Below, one piece after another: positions 17,591 to 24,437 of a stretch of 64,000 bases of DNA. Within the stretch, counting starts at the first letter, position 1, and every line of letters starts with the position of its first letter. The translations under genes and the position numbers were made by a program. The notes below the pieces were generated by a model, which had not been told where the DNA came from, did not search any database, and worked only from the letters and a program-made list of their open reading frames with translations. Origin of the DNA: Butyrivibrio hungatei DSM 14810 (GTDB lineage: Bacteria > Bacillota > Clostridia > Lachnospirales > Lachnospiraceae); the NCBI RefSeq assembly GCF_900143205.1, contig NZ_FRDH01000003.1:372001-436000 (forward strand), given 5' to 3'.

Positions 17591-18338
17591 CATCATTCCT
17601 TGAATGTTTTAAAAACTTCTTATCATTCATTTGCTCATTAGTTACATAATCCCCATCACAGAACAGTGCATATGTGGTAATTGGTGTTGGAGCATTCTGA
17701 GCCTGATCTCTGGTCTCTATTCTGATCGCTCTAAACGGTATTCCATTGTTCTTAGCAGTCTCTTCCAAAATAGGCACATACTTGGCATTAAATGGGCACT
17801 GATTCGTGTAATAAAGCACGTATCCTTTTTCATCGATACGAGGATGCTTTGCGCATTCCTTGAAGCATGGTGTTTCAACACTTTTTTCAAAGGACAGATA
17901 CCACAGCTGGATTCCATTATCGGCTTCATCACAAACTTGGAAGCCTTTGAATGCTAGAAACTTTGGATCAGAAAGGAATGGCTTTTTCTTAGCAGCAGAT
18001 AATATGCAAATTCCCTTCTTCCCCTTTTCCTTACTGTCCTTTATGCACTCATTAAGAAGATCACTTGAATATCCATGTCCCTTTAAGGAACCTGAAACCC
18101 ACAGACAATCGATATACATATATTCCGGTGCATTTATCGGATTCCACGCATACTCTGCCGGGATATATTCAATAAAGCATTTACCGCGTTCGACACTCTT
18201 TAAGAAAATAAGCCCTTCATCAAATCTGTCAGCAAGCCAGGCTTTCTTGGATGATACCTGTATATCTTTATTGTTTGATATAGCACAACAGATGTGTTCT
18301 TCTTCAAGATTATCCTTGGATACTCTTATATACTCCAT
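17565..18338 (-). CDS. GNAT acetyltransferase with YoaP-like C-terminal domain, altered 3' end
   Basis: A protein of 257 residues. The GNAT part covers 1-150 (YIDCLWVSGSLKGHGYSSDLL for acetyl-CoA binding), and the thioredoxin-like YoaP part follows (GYVLYYTNQCPFNAKYVPILE, and TNEQMNDKKFLK near the end). After KKFLK the frame changes to HSRNDGTRLRSLR, while the alternative frame continues TFKE(stop)WDKTKKSE. A one-base loss in the A run is therefore likely. It is third in a WYL regulator/GyrI/GNAT set; the substrate is unknown. Confidence 0.75.
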   Translation of the reverse strand: MEYIRVSKDNLEEEHICCAISNNKDIQVSSKKAWLADRFDEGLIFLKSVERGKCFIEYIPAEYAWNPINAPEYMYIDCLWVSGSLKGHGYSSDLLNECIKDSKEKGKKGICILSAAKKKPFLSDPKFLAFKGFQVCDEADNGIQLWYLSFEKSVETPCFKECAKHPRIDEKGYVLYYTNQCPFNAKYVPILEETAKNNGIPFRAIRIETRDQAQNAPTPITTYALFCDGDYVTNEQMNDKKFLKHSRNDGTRLRSLR

Positions 18339-18340
18339 CT

Positions 18341-18442
18341 TCAGCTCTCCCTTCTAATAGGATGTCTTATAACCGTCACTATGGAAGGCGTATCATTAGG
18401 CATGTAGAATTCTTTGTACTCCTTCTTATAATCGAATGCCAT
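18341..18442 (-). pseudogene. GyrI-like protein gene collapsed by an internal deletion
   Basis: A 33-codon frame starting MAFDYKKEYKEFYMP, the typical N-terminus of stand-alone GyrI-like ligand-binding proteins, and passing through PSIVTV straight into TVIRHPIRRES, their typical C-terminus. About 170 residues are missing in between. AAGGAGG lies 9 bases before the ATG, so it is probably still translated. It sits 4 bases after the WYL regulator stop and 2 bases before the GNAT start. Confidence 0.7.
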
Positions 18443-18446
18443 GTCT

Positions 18447-19358
18447 TTAGTCCTCCTTGTAAATCGTCGCCATTTTCTGTACCATCTTTGAAATCTGCCT
18501 CCTGGCTTCTACCGGCTCAAGCACTTCTGCTTTATTTCCAAAGGTCATTATCCATGTGATCAAATTATCTGAGTCCGTGTAATCCGCAGTAAACATAAGT
18601 CTACCATCCTCTGTTTCCGTAAAACAGTTTGGTCCGAATTCCTCCACTAGGCGCCACTTTACATCCTTTGAAAACAGCGCTTTTACCTTGATTCCACCAG
18701 GAAATATCTTTTCTGTAGACAGATCAGGTAATGGAGCGTTTCTGCAGACAAATCCTTTATCCGTTTCAACCACTTTAACCATGCGGTTTAATTTAAATAG
18801 ACGATAATCTTTGCGCTTTTGACACCATCCATAGACATACCAGCTGCTCCACTTAAACACTACATAATATGGCTCAATAGTTCGTTTTCCTTCTCCCGCC
18901 TGAGCATAATAGTGGAAGGTCAAAAGATGCCTGTTTTCTATCGCATCCTGAATAGTAGATATCTTTGGAGCCAGCGATGTCTTGTACCAAGAAGACAGGT
19001 CGATAAGGACAGAATCCCTACCGCTGATAAACTCCGAAGAACCTGCCTGGAGCTTCTCCATAAGCTGCCCATAATATCCGCTTCCACTAACACTATCAAG
19101 GCTTCGTAGTCCCGCCAGGATCATCTGCATGTCACGGGATGTCAAAAGAGTCCTATCCATCTTATAGCCATCCATGATGCTTATACCGCCTCCAACTCCC
19201 TGGGTCGTTTTGATTGGTATTCCTGCCTGACAAAGAGTCTCAATATCTCTGTTTATGGTTCTTCTAGACACCTCGAAATGCTCAGCCAGCTCCGGAGCTG
19301 TCGTCACCTCTTTTTGCAAAAGAATTGATAGTATGCCGATCAGTCTGCCTATCTTCAT
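18447..19358 (-). CDS. YafY-type HTH/WYL-domain transcriptional regulator
   Basis: A regulator of 303 residues. The N-terminal winged helix (LIGILSILLQKEVTTAPELAEHF, VSRRTINRDIETLCQAGIPI) is followed by a WYL domain (TFHYYAQ, RTIEPYYVVFKWSSWYVYGWCQKRKDYRLFKLNRM) and a WCX-like C-terminal part. WYL domains bind small ligands or nucleic acid. GAAGG lies 7 bases before the chosen ATG. Its target is likely the following GyrI/GNAT genes and its own promoter. Confidence 0.88.
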   Translation of the reverse strand: MKIGRLIGILSILLQKEVTTAPELAEHFEVSRRTINRDIETLCQAGIPIKTTQGVGGGISIMDGYKMDRTLLTSRDMQMILAGLRSLDSVSGSGYYGQLMEKLQAGSSEFISGRDSVLIDLSSWYKTSLAPKISTIQDAIENRHLLTFHYYAQAGEGKRTIEPYYVVFKWSSWYVYGWCQKRKDYRLFKLNRMVKVVETDKGFVCRNAPLPDLSTEKIFPGGIKVKALFSKDVKWRLVEEFGPNCFTETEDGRLMFTADYTDSDNLITWIMTFGNKAEVLEPVEARRQISKMVQKMATIYKED

Positions 19359-19440
19359 TTGATTACCTTCTATAATTATCATACAAGCACAAACACGTCA
19401 TCTATATGTCATGTTTATATTCTACACTATTTTAGACAAC

Positions 19441-19470
19441 AAAAAAACCACAACCAGATGGTTGTGGTTT
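19441..19470 (-). terminator. Terminator after repeat copy 1
   Basis: The stem ACCACAACC / GGTTGTGGT has a 4-base loop and is followed by seven T on the minus strand. It ends the zeta-kinase transcript after it passes repeat copy 1. Confidence 0.85.
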
Positions 19471-19525
19471 TCTGAAATCTGCAAGTGCAGATATTCTCAT
19501 CTCTTTGAGAATTTTTTCAATGTCC

Positions 19526-19614
19526 TAAGTGCTGTGTTTGTGGCATTTCTAGGACGAGTTGCTGTTTACCTGCTGCGTACGGTAGAAAGCTCAGGGCTAC
19601 TGTGTGCGGTTGGT
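19526..19614 (-). repeat. 89-bp direct repeat, copy 1
   Basis: By hand alignment, 82 of 89 bases match 20781-20869, gap-free and in the same orientation. Weaker similarity continues about 35 bases toward the terminator, including an ATCTCTTT-AGAA block. Copy 1 begins 10 bases beyond the zeta-kinase stop, inside its 3' untranslated region. It has no open frame and may be a structured RNA element or a mobile-element end. Confidence 0.85.
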
Positions 19615-19624
19615 GGCAACTTTG

Positions 19625-20182
19625 TTATTCTTTATTGTCAAACCATTTAGGAACTTTGTGGGATAATCTCACAAGACTACCATCTTTGTAAATTGCAAAT
19701 CTTCTAAAATCTTCTGTGTTATCATATACCGCAACAAGATTACAAAGAGGAAGAACTCGCCAGAAAGCTTCTAATGAAGCGATATATCTTCTTTCGATAT
19801 CAGCTTCAGCTACTCCATGTCCGCCTTGTGATACTCTTTTTGCAACACGCTCTTTTGCAATTTCAACACTATCTAATCCAATATAATGCATTTCAATTAA
19901 ATAGCCATTCTCTTTTGCCATTGTAATATTTCTGATCACCGAATTGCCACACAATGTAGTTTCTTGGTTAAAGCTTGCTCCCTTTTCAATATATGAGTTA
20001 AGAAGCGAAACTGCTCTTTTCCCAGCTTTAAAAATATCAGCCAGACTCTTCCAATCTCCTCCAGATTCCTTAAGTATCTCATCCGCATTTACTCTGTTTT
20101 CACATTTAAGATCCGGATCAAGCTGATATAACGTAGATTTACCTGCGCCATTAACTCCCGCAACTATAGTAAACTTTTTCAT
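19625..20182 (-). CDS. Zeta-toxin-like P-loop kinase
   Basis: A protein of 185 residues. Walker A GVNGAGKST (9-17), VNADEIL (31-37), FNQETTLCG (71-79) and the lid helix RVAKRVSQGGHGVAE (112-126) are the signature of small zeta/PezT-like kinases. PezT phosphorylates UDP-N-acetylglucosamine, but this short subfamily has not been shown to. The ATG lies 4 bases after the stop of a 59-codon gene, the usual antitoxin-first arrangement. Confidence 0.8.
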   Translation of the reverse strand: MKKFTIVAGVNGAGKSTLYQLDPDLKCENRVNADEILKESGGDWKSLADIFKAGKRAVSLLNSYIEKGASFNQETTLCGNSVIRNITMAKENGYLIEMHYIGLDSVEIAKERVAKRVSQGGHGVAEADIERRYIASLEAFWRVLPLCNLVAVYDNTEDFRRFAIYKDGSLVRLSHKVPKWFDNKE

Positions 20183-20186
20183 CTAC

Positions 20187-20366
20187 TCAAAAAAGATTCC
20201 TTTCAACAACTTCTTTTTGCCTTCTTTGTAGTAAAAAATCTCCTACCATCTCATAGAAATCTTTTTCTTCTTCAGTCTCACTCTCAAGAACAAGCTGTAA
20301 AGTATCCTTAGGATTTAATTTAGCTATTTCTTTATAGATATCACTATATTTTTTTACATCACACAT
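20187..20366 (-). CDS. 59-codon putative antitoxin preceding the zeta-like kinase
   Basis: An acidic, helical protein of 59 residues (MCDVKKYSDIYKEIAKLNPK, LESETEEEKDFYEMVGDFL, RRQKEVVERNLF) with no recognised domain. GAGG lies 7 bases before the ATG, and the stop is 4 bases ahead of the kinase ATG, so the two are coupled. Size, position and predicted helices fit a small partner or antitoxin of the zeta kinase; this is inferred from context. Confidence 0.65.
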   Translation of the reverse strand: MCDVKKYSDIYKEIAKLNPKDTLQLVLESETEEEKDFYEMVGDFLLQRRQKEVVERNLF

Positions 20367-20398
20367 AGACGTACCTCGTAAATCAATACAATAATTTT

Positions 20399-20568
20399 AA
20401 AAAAGAGAGTTCACGCATGAACTCTCCGGGCTATGGGCATCTCAAGATTCCATAGCGCATCCACTACATAAATCGCTTACTTATTAGGCTGTGCATCACC
20501 TTTAATAAAATAGCCAAGCTCCACGCTCGGCTAGGTCCCAAGTGTTATTCGCACCTGGCAACTCTGTT
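20399..20568 (-). ncRNA. Structured RNA of about 170 nt upstream of the antitoxin/zeta pair
   Basis: A transcript from the promoter at 20575-20602 would fold into successive hairpins: CCAGGTG/CACTTGG, TAGCCGAGC/GCTTGGCTA (one G-U pair), GCTATGG/CCATAGC and a final GAGAGTTCA/TGAACTCTC terminator stem (20405-20426) followed by six U. It contains no ORF. It ends about 33 bases before the antitoxin ATG, so it could be an independent small RNA or a leader controlling the kinase pair. AGAGTT near its 5' end can pair with AACTCT of the terminator. I recognise no known riboswitch class. Confidence 0.6.
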
Positions 20569-20574
20569 ATTGAT

Positions 20575-20602
20575 ATAATAGCATATTTATAGTTTTTTTC
20601 AA
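20575..20602 (-). promoter_or_regulatory. Promoter of the structured RNA
   Basis: The minus strand shows TTGAAA (20602-20597), 16 bases, then TATTAT (20580-20575), placing the start near 20568. Confidence 0.65.
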
Positions 20603-20678
20603 GTTTGATCCATCATTTTCTCAATCAACAAAGTTGTAGAATTCTACACTTTTAGCGATTACCATAATTCAATAAAAA

Positions 20679-20705
20679 ACACCCCAGGACATTGCCCTGA
20701 GGTGT
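20679..20705 (-). terminator. Terminator after repeat copy 2
   Basis: A hairpin ACACC-CAGG / CCTG-GGTGT followed by six T on the minus strand. The layout repeats that of copy 1: repeat, about 60-100 bases, terminator. Confidence 0.75.
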
Positions 20706-20780
20706 AATAAGTCGTATATGATTGTCCAAAGACGTAATACGTTGTAAAACGATTATCTCTTTTAGAACTTTTCACCACCT

Positions 20781-20869
20781 TAAGTGCTGTGTTTGCGGCA
20801 TTTACAGGATAAGTTGCTGTTTACCTGCTGCGTACGTTAGAAAGCTCAGGGCTACTGTATGCGGTTGGT
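20781..20869 (-). repeat. 89-bp direct repeat, copy 2
   Basis: Second copy of the element at 19526-19614 (seven differences in 89). It lies 90 bases beyond the stop of the C_GCAxxG_C_C gene. Together the copies bracket the non-coding RNA, the 59-codon gene and the zeta kinase. The gap 20603-20678 between the RNA promoter and the copy 2 terminator shows no gene. Confidence 0.85.
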
Positions 20870-20959
20870 TGAAACTTTAATAACCGCGATCAAAAATAAT
20901 ACTCTGATTTTACTTTCTACTCATTAAATCTTTGTCTGTCTTTTGTAAGATTAAATTGC

Positions 20960-21382
20960 TTATATTTCCATATCTTCCAGAATATCAACCGCAGATTCTA
21001 CCGTTCTCGGACAAATATCCTTAAAAAGTCCATTCTCCCGGGCATAGAGCATCCCCGCTTCGGAGGATATGTCACAGCCAAGTATATCCTTGCAGATATA
21101 TGAAGCATTCTTTTCTTTGAATCTTTCCATAAACTCAGCAGCCTTGGGGTAAGCCGTTGCTTTATAGTCTGGGCCGTCTCCGTATTTCAACCCGATCACC
21201 ATGATTGCCCCGGATACAGCACCACACACTTCACCTTTTCTCACGCCCCCGCTAAAACATGCTGCCACTTTCATAGCCTGATCTACCGTCAGCCCATAAT
21301 CATCCGCGTATGCTCCAAGAACTGCCTGCGAGCAATTGAATTTTTCATAAAATATCTTCATTGCTTTTTCTTTGTGTGTCAT
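20960..21382 (-). CDS. C_GCAxxG_C_C-family (putative redox) protein
   Basis: A protein of 140 residues of the small cysteine-motif family. NCSQAVLGAYADDYGL, then ACFSGGVRKGEVCGAVSGAIMVIG (G-x-C-G-A-x-x-G), then SYICKDILGCDIS and a late DICPRTV. Five conserved cysteines suggest metal or disulfide chemistry. Members occur beside permeases, thioredoxins and metalloid genes, as here. The biochemical role is unproven. Confidence 0.85.
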   Translation of the reverse strand: MTHKEKAMKIFYEKFNCSQAVLGAYADDYGLTVDQAMKVAACFSGGVRKGEVCGAVSGAIMVIGLKYGDGPDYKATAYPKAAEFMERFKEKNASYICKDILGCDISSEAGMLYARENGLFKDICPRTVESAVDILEDMEI

Positions 21383-21400
21383 AGATCTTGACTCCGCTTA

Positions 21401-21919
21401 CTATAGTTTTTTCTGCATCCATAACAGATCATACCATCTGTCAAATTTCTTACCTATAGTCTGCATGTGAGCTACTTTTTTATATCCCGATCGTATATGA
21501 AACTTATAGCTGTCATGTGTGAGATATTCATCCTCTTCATCACTATAGGCGGCTCCTGCAAGCAGGTTGACTATGTCCTGTTCTTTAAGCCTTTTTTCCA
21601 GCTCTTTGTACAACAACGAACCGATACCCTGTCTGCGATAATCCTTATCAACATAGATAGATGTTGTTGCTGTCCAGCTATAAGCTTCTCTAGAACTATA
21701 TGGTCCCGCATACGCATAGCCGACGATCCTGTCTTTTAATAAGCACACCATATATGGATATTTTTCTTTTGTTGTCTTAATCCTGTTTTTAAATTCTTCA
21801 ACTGACGGAGCTTCATATTCAAAAGAAACAGCGGTATTCAGAACATAATATGAATATATCTCCACCAGTTTTTTAGCATCTTCGGGATCAGCGTCCCTTA
21901 TAAACAGTTCTCTTTCCAT
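21401..21919 (-). CDS. Phosphinothricin-acetyltransferase-like GNAT
   Basis: A protein of 172 residues with the Pat/Bar/YwnH pattern: IRDADPEDAKKLVEIYSYYV, VSFEYEAPSVEEFKNRI, GYAYAGPYSSREAYSWTATTSIYVDKDYRRQGIGSLLY (acetyl-CoA loop RRQGIG) and FHIRSGYKKVAHM. Relatives acetylate amino-acid analogues such as methionine sulfoximine or phosphinothricin; the natural substrate here is unknown. GGAGG-like AGGTAA precedes the ATG. Confidence 0.87.
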   Translation of the reverse strand: MERELFIRDADPEDAKKLVEIYSYYVLNTAVSFEYEAPSVEEFKNRIKTTKEKYPYMVCLLKDRIVGYAYAGPYSSREAYSWTATTSIYVDKDYRRQGIGSLLYKELEKRLKEQDIVNLLAGAAYSDEEDEYLTHDSYKFHIRSGYKKVAHMQTIGKKFDRWYDLLWMQKKL

Positions 21920-21943
21920 ATTACCTCCAAAGACAATTAGTAA

Positions 21944-22405
21944 TCACCCATACAGATATTCCTTGCTAAGATCTATCCTCATTGATACAATACCATTTTC
22001 CTCTGATAATTCTTCGTATCCCAAACGTTTATATAGGCTATATCCAATTCTCATAACTTCCGGTTTCGTTGTGAAAATCAATTCCTTAAAACCAAGTTCA
22101 AAAGCCTTATCCGTCATTGCTTTGAGCATTATCCTTGCATATCCTTTTCCTCTGTATTCCGGTCTGATAAACAGACGCTTTCCTTCACAGGTTTCGTCGC
22201 TTATTTTCTTTATGGCAACACAGGCAATGGGTTTATCTTCTTCATATCCTACTATTATCGCTCCACCAGAATAAAACCCAGGCAGATCATTCAATTCCTT
22301 ATCAAAGGAAACAAAACAGCTTTCTGCCCCTTTGATATGCGAATACTCAACGAAAAGCTCTTTCACAATATCAGGACTAGTACACTCTTTCGTTTCAAAA
22401 AGCAT
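21944..22405 (-). CDS. GNAT-family N-acetyltransferase
   Basis: A protein of 153 residues with CEGKRLFIRPEYRGKGYARIMLKAMTDKA as the acetyl-CoA segment and SLYKRLGYEELSE at the end. GGAGGAGAATATT places the ribosome-binding site before the ATG at 22405; an ATG 15 bases upstream overlaps that site and is not preferred. Substrate unknown. Confidence 0.84.
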   Translation of the reverse strand: MLFETKECTSPDIVKELFVEYSHIKGAESCFVSFDKELNDLPGFYSGGAIIVGYEEDKPIACVAIKKISDETCEGKRLFIRPEYRGKGYARIMLKAMTDKAFELGFKELIFTTKPEVMRIGYSLYKRLGYEELSEENGIVSMRIDLSKEYLYG

Positions 22406-22434
22406 AATATTCTCCTCCATATCCCTGACATCTC

Positions 22435-22662
22435 CTATAAGAATTTTTCAACTTCCTTAGCCTTAAGAACCTTTCCGGCTGAAACAACTTTTCCGTCGAT
22501 CATAAGAGCCGGCATACTCATCACTCCAAAACCCATGATCTTTTCCATATCCGTGATATACTCTATCTCCGCATCGATCCCTTTTTTCGCTACTGCTTCT
22601 TTTGCAGATGCAAGGAGAGCTTCACAGCTTTTGCATCCTCCGCCTAATATCTTGATATTCAT
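22435..22662 (-). CDS. Small thioredoxin-like protein (redox-active disulfide type)
   Basis: A protein of 75 residues: MNIKILGGGCKSCEAL holds a CxxC motif, and GVMSMPALMIDGKVV supplies the cis-Pro turn. It matches the small thioredoxin-fold proteins encoded beside YraQ/ArsP-type permeases. It lies 14 bases after the permease gene and probably handles metal(loid) or thiol transfer for it. The second ATG is chosen because GGAGG is 8 bases away. Confidence 0.88.
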   Translation of the reverse strand: MNIKILGGGCKSCEALLASAKEAVAKKGIDAEIEYITDMEKIMGFGVMSMPALMIDGKVVSAGKVLKAKEVEKFL

Positions 22663-22676
22663 GACCATATCCTCCT

Positions 22677-23678
22677 TCAGATGAATAAATATTGAAATAA
22701 GTTGAAACCATACCCAACAATGATGATACCCACTGTACAGATGGCTATAAATGTTCCTAACAGTTTTGGCTTGATAGCTTTCTTCAGCATAATGAGCGAC
22801 GGAAGACTGAGTGTAGTCACTGCCATCATAAAGCTTAAGATTGTACCAAGCAAAGCGCCCTTGGACAGGAGTGCCTCGGCTATAGGGATCACACCAAAGA
22901 TATCAGCATACATCGGAATACCCAGGATTGTTGCAAGTATCACTCCAAAGGGATTTCTTCCCCCAAGCACTGCCCTGATCCAGCTTTCCGGAATCCAGTT
23001 ATGTATCACAGCCCCAATCCCGACTCCTATCAGAATGTATGGAAACACTTTCTTAAATGTAGATACTACTTGGTCCTTTGCGTATATTAAACGCTCTTTA
23101 ACAGGGAGGCTCGGAGTTTCTATTTCAACGCTGCTGTTTGCATTCCTGATAAAATCCGCGACCTGATCTTCCATATGAAGTCTCTCAATCAATGTACCAC
23201 CTGCAACAGCGATCATAAGTCCCATCACAACATAAACGATGGCTATCCTTGCCCCAAAGATGCTCATAAGCAGTACGAGGCTCCCCAGATCTACCATCGG
23301 AGATGAGATCAGAAAAGAGAACGTTACTCCAAGCGGCAATCCGGCACTCGTAAATCCCATAAATATCGGGATGGATGAGCACGAGCAGAATGGTGTCACG
23401 GTTCCAAGCAAGGCCCCTACGATATTTGCTCCGATTCCGTGAAATCTGCCCATTATCTTCCTGCTACGCTCCGGCGGAAAGAAACTCTGGATATATGAGA
23501 TCACAAAGATCAGCAAACAAAGAAGTATCGTGATCTTTATAACATCATAGATAAAAAAATGTATACCGGAGCCGATCCTGCTATCTATATCCAATCCTAA
23601 TGCAGACAGGAGTTCTCCGATCAAAATGTTCAGCCACTTCATCCCCAGGATCTGTGTTTGAATAAAGTCCCACATCAT
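22677..23678 (-). CDS. ArsP/YraQ-family permease
   Basis: A permease of 333 residues with about eight to ten helices. GTVTPFCSCSSIPIFMGFTSAGLPLGVTFSFLISSPMV is the family core with its Cys-Ser-Cys-Ser motif, and GRNPFGVILATILGIPMYADIFGVIPIAEALL is the second repeat. ArsP exports trivalent organoarsenicals; many YraQ relatives have unknown substrates. The ATG overlaps the arsR stop by 4 bases. With ArsR and a thioredoxin it forms a metalloid-type operon. Confidence 0.88.
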   Translation of the reverse strand: MMWDFIQTQILGMKWLNILIGELLSALGLDIDSRIGSGIHFFIYDVIKITILLCLLIFVISYIQSFFPPERSRKIMGRFHGIGANIVGALLGTVTPFCSCSSIPIFMGFTSAGLPLGVTFSFLISSPMVDLGSLVLLMSIFGARIAIVYVVMGLMIAVAGGTLIERLHMEDQVADFIRNANSSVEIETPSLPVKERLIYAKDQVVSTFKKVFPYILIGVGIGAVIHNWIPESWIRAVLGGRNPFGVILATILGIPMYADIFGVIPIAEALLSKGALLGTILSFMMAVTTLSLPSLIMLKKAIKPKLLGTFIAICTVGIIIVGYGFNLFQYLFI

Positions 23679-23977
23679 ACTTTCTCCTTACAGCATTTGC
23701 CGGTGGTTTCATTACAGAGAGTTTTAATAAATCTACAGAATTCTTTCATGATGTCCGTGTTTATTGAATAGTAGTGCCACTTGCCTTCTTTTCTGTCTTT
23801 AACCAGTCCCGAATCTACCAGTATCTTCATGTGATGAGAAAGAGTCGGCTGTGTAATATCGAACTTTTCAAGAAGCTTGCATCCGCACTTCTCCTGATCA
23901 GAAAGCATCTTAACTATTTCCATTCTGTTGGAATCTCCAAGAGCCTTACATACCAATACTTCGTCTAATTTAGCCAT
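23675..23977 (-). CDS. ArsR/SmtB-family repressor
   Basis: A protein of 100 residues. Winged-helix signature ITQPTLSHHMKILVDSGLVKDRKEGKWHYYSI; EKCGCKLLEKF offers cysteines at the alpha-3 position, as in arsenite-sensing ArsR, and CCKEKV at the C-terminus adds two more. It likely represses the permease/thioredoxin operon until metal(loid) binds. GGAGGAG precedes the ATG. Confidence 0.9.
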   Translation of the reverse strand: MAKLDEVLVCKALGDSNRMEIVKMLSDQEKCGCKLLEKFDITQPTLSHHMKILVDSGLVKDRKEGKWHYYSINTDIMKEFCRFIKTLCNETTGKCCKEKV

Positions 23978-23989
23978 AATCTCCTCCTT

Positions 23990-24045
23990 ACATTGATATT
24001 CGTCTATGTGTTGATGGTAACATATACATAGATGTCTGTCAATGT
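23990..24045. promoter_or_regulatory. Paired ArsR operators
   Basis: Two 20-bp dyads mirror each other. 23990-24009 is ACATTGA, six bases, TCTATGT. 24026-24045 is ACATAGA, six bases, TCAATGT. Each is a near-palindrome, and the second is the inverted form of the first at the half-site level, 36 bp apart. The position just upstream of arsR fits autorepression. Confidence 0.7.
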
Positions 24046-24054
24046 ATTATTTCA

Positions 24055-24084
24055 AAAAGAGACAGAGTATGTAAAACTCTGTCT
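24055..24084 (-). terminator. Terminator after the DUF5714 remnant
   Basis: The stem AGACAGAGT / ACTCTGTCT with a 7-base loop, followed by CTTTTTG on the minus strand. Confidence 0.75.
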
Positions 24085-24109
24085 TATCCATCGTCCGTTA
24101 TCCTGAAAT

Positions 24110-24433
24110 TCAAAGTTCCATAATTTCTAAATCGTCCGAAACCAAAAGCTTTCCATTATCCAAATAACGGGCATCTTCTTTGATACACTGCTGGTTCTGC
24201 GATGAGAACTCACAGTGTTGTTTCTCATATTCAATCTGCACACCGAAGTGCTGTCTTACGTACTCTATTCCATGTTTGAACGCAATCATAGCATCTCTTT
24301 TACAACATCTTGGGCCATTTATCTTTCCAAGTTCTCCTATGGTGCTTGATGTAAGTGCCATGTGATCTCCACATGTGCGATCCTCAGAAAGTGGTCCTGT
24401 ACCATCAATAATAGAAAGAGCTACTCCTATAAA
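24110..24433 (-). pseudogene. C-terminal remnant of a DUF5714-type cysteine protein
   Basis: The open frame runs from just after a TAG at 24434-24436 and includes SIIDGTGPLSED, then INGPRCCKRDAMIAFKHGIEYV and a late CEFSSQNQQCIK. These match the last third of DUF5714 proteins (GGPRCCKR signature). The first ATG is internal, at 24361 (83 codons), without a convincing ribosome-binding site. The N-terminal domain is missing, so a 5'-deleted gene is more likely than a real short one. Confidence 0.55.
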
Positions 24434-24437
24434 CTAA

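Noticed and set aside
20399-20568. 6S, SRP or T-box RNA
   Set aside because: There is no closing stem with a central bubble (6S), no conserved GGAAGCAGCC-type SRP loop and no T-box sequence; left as unassigned.
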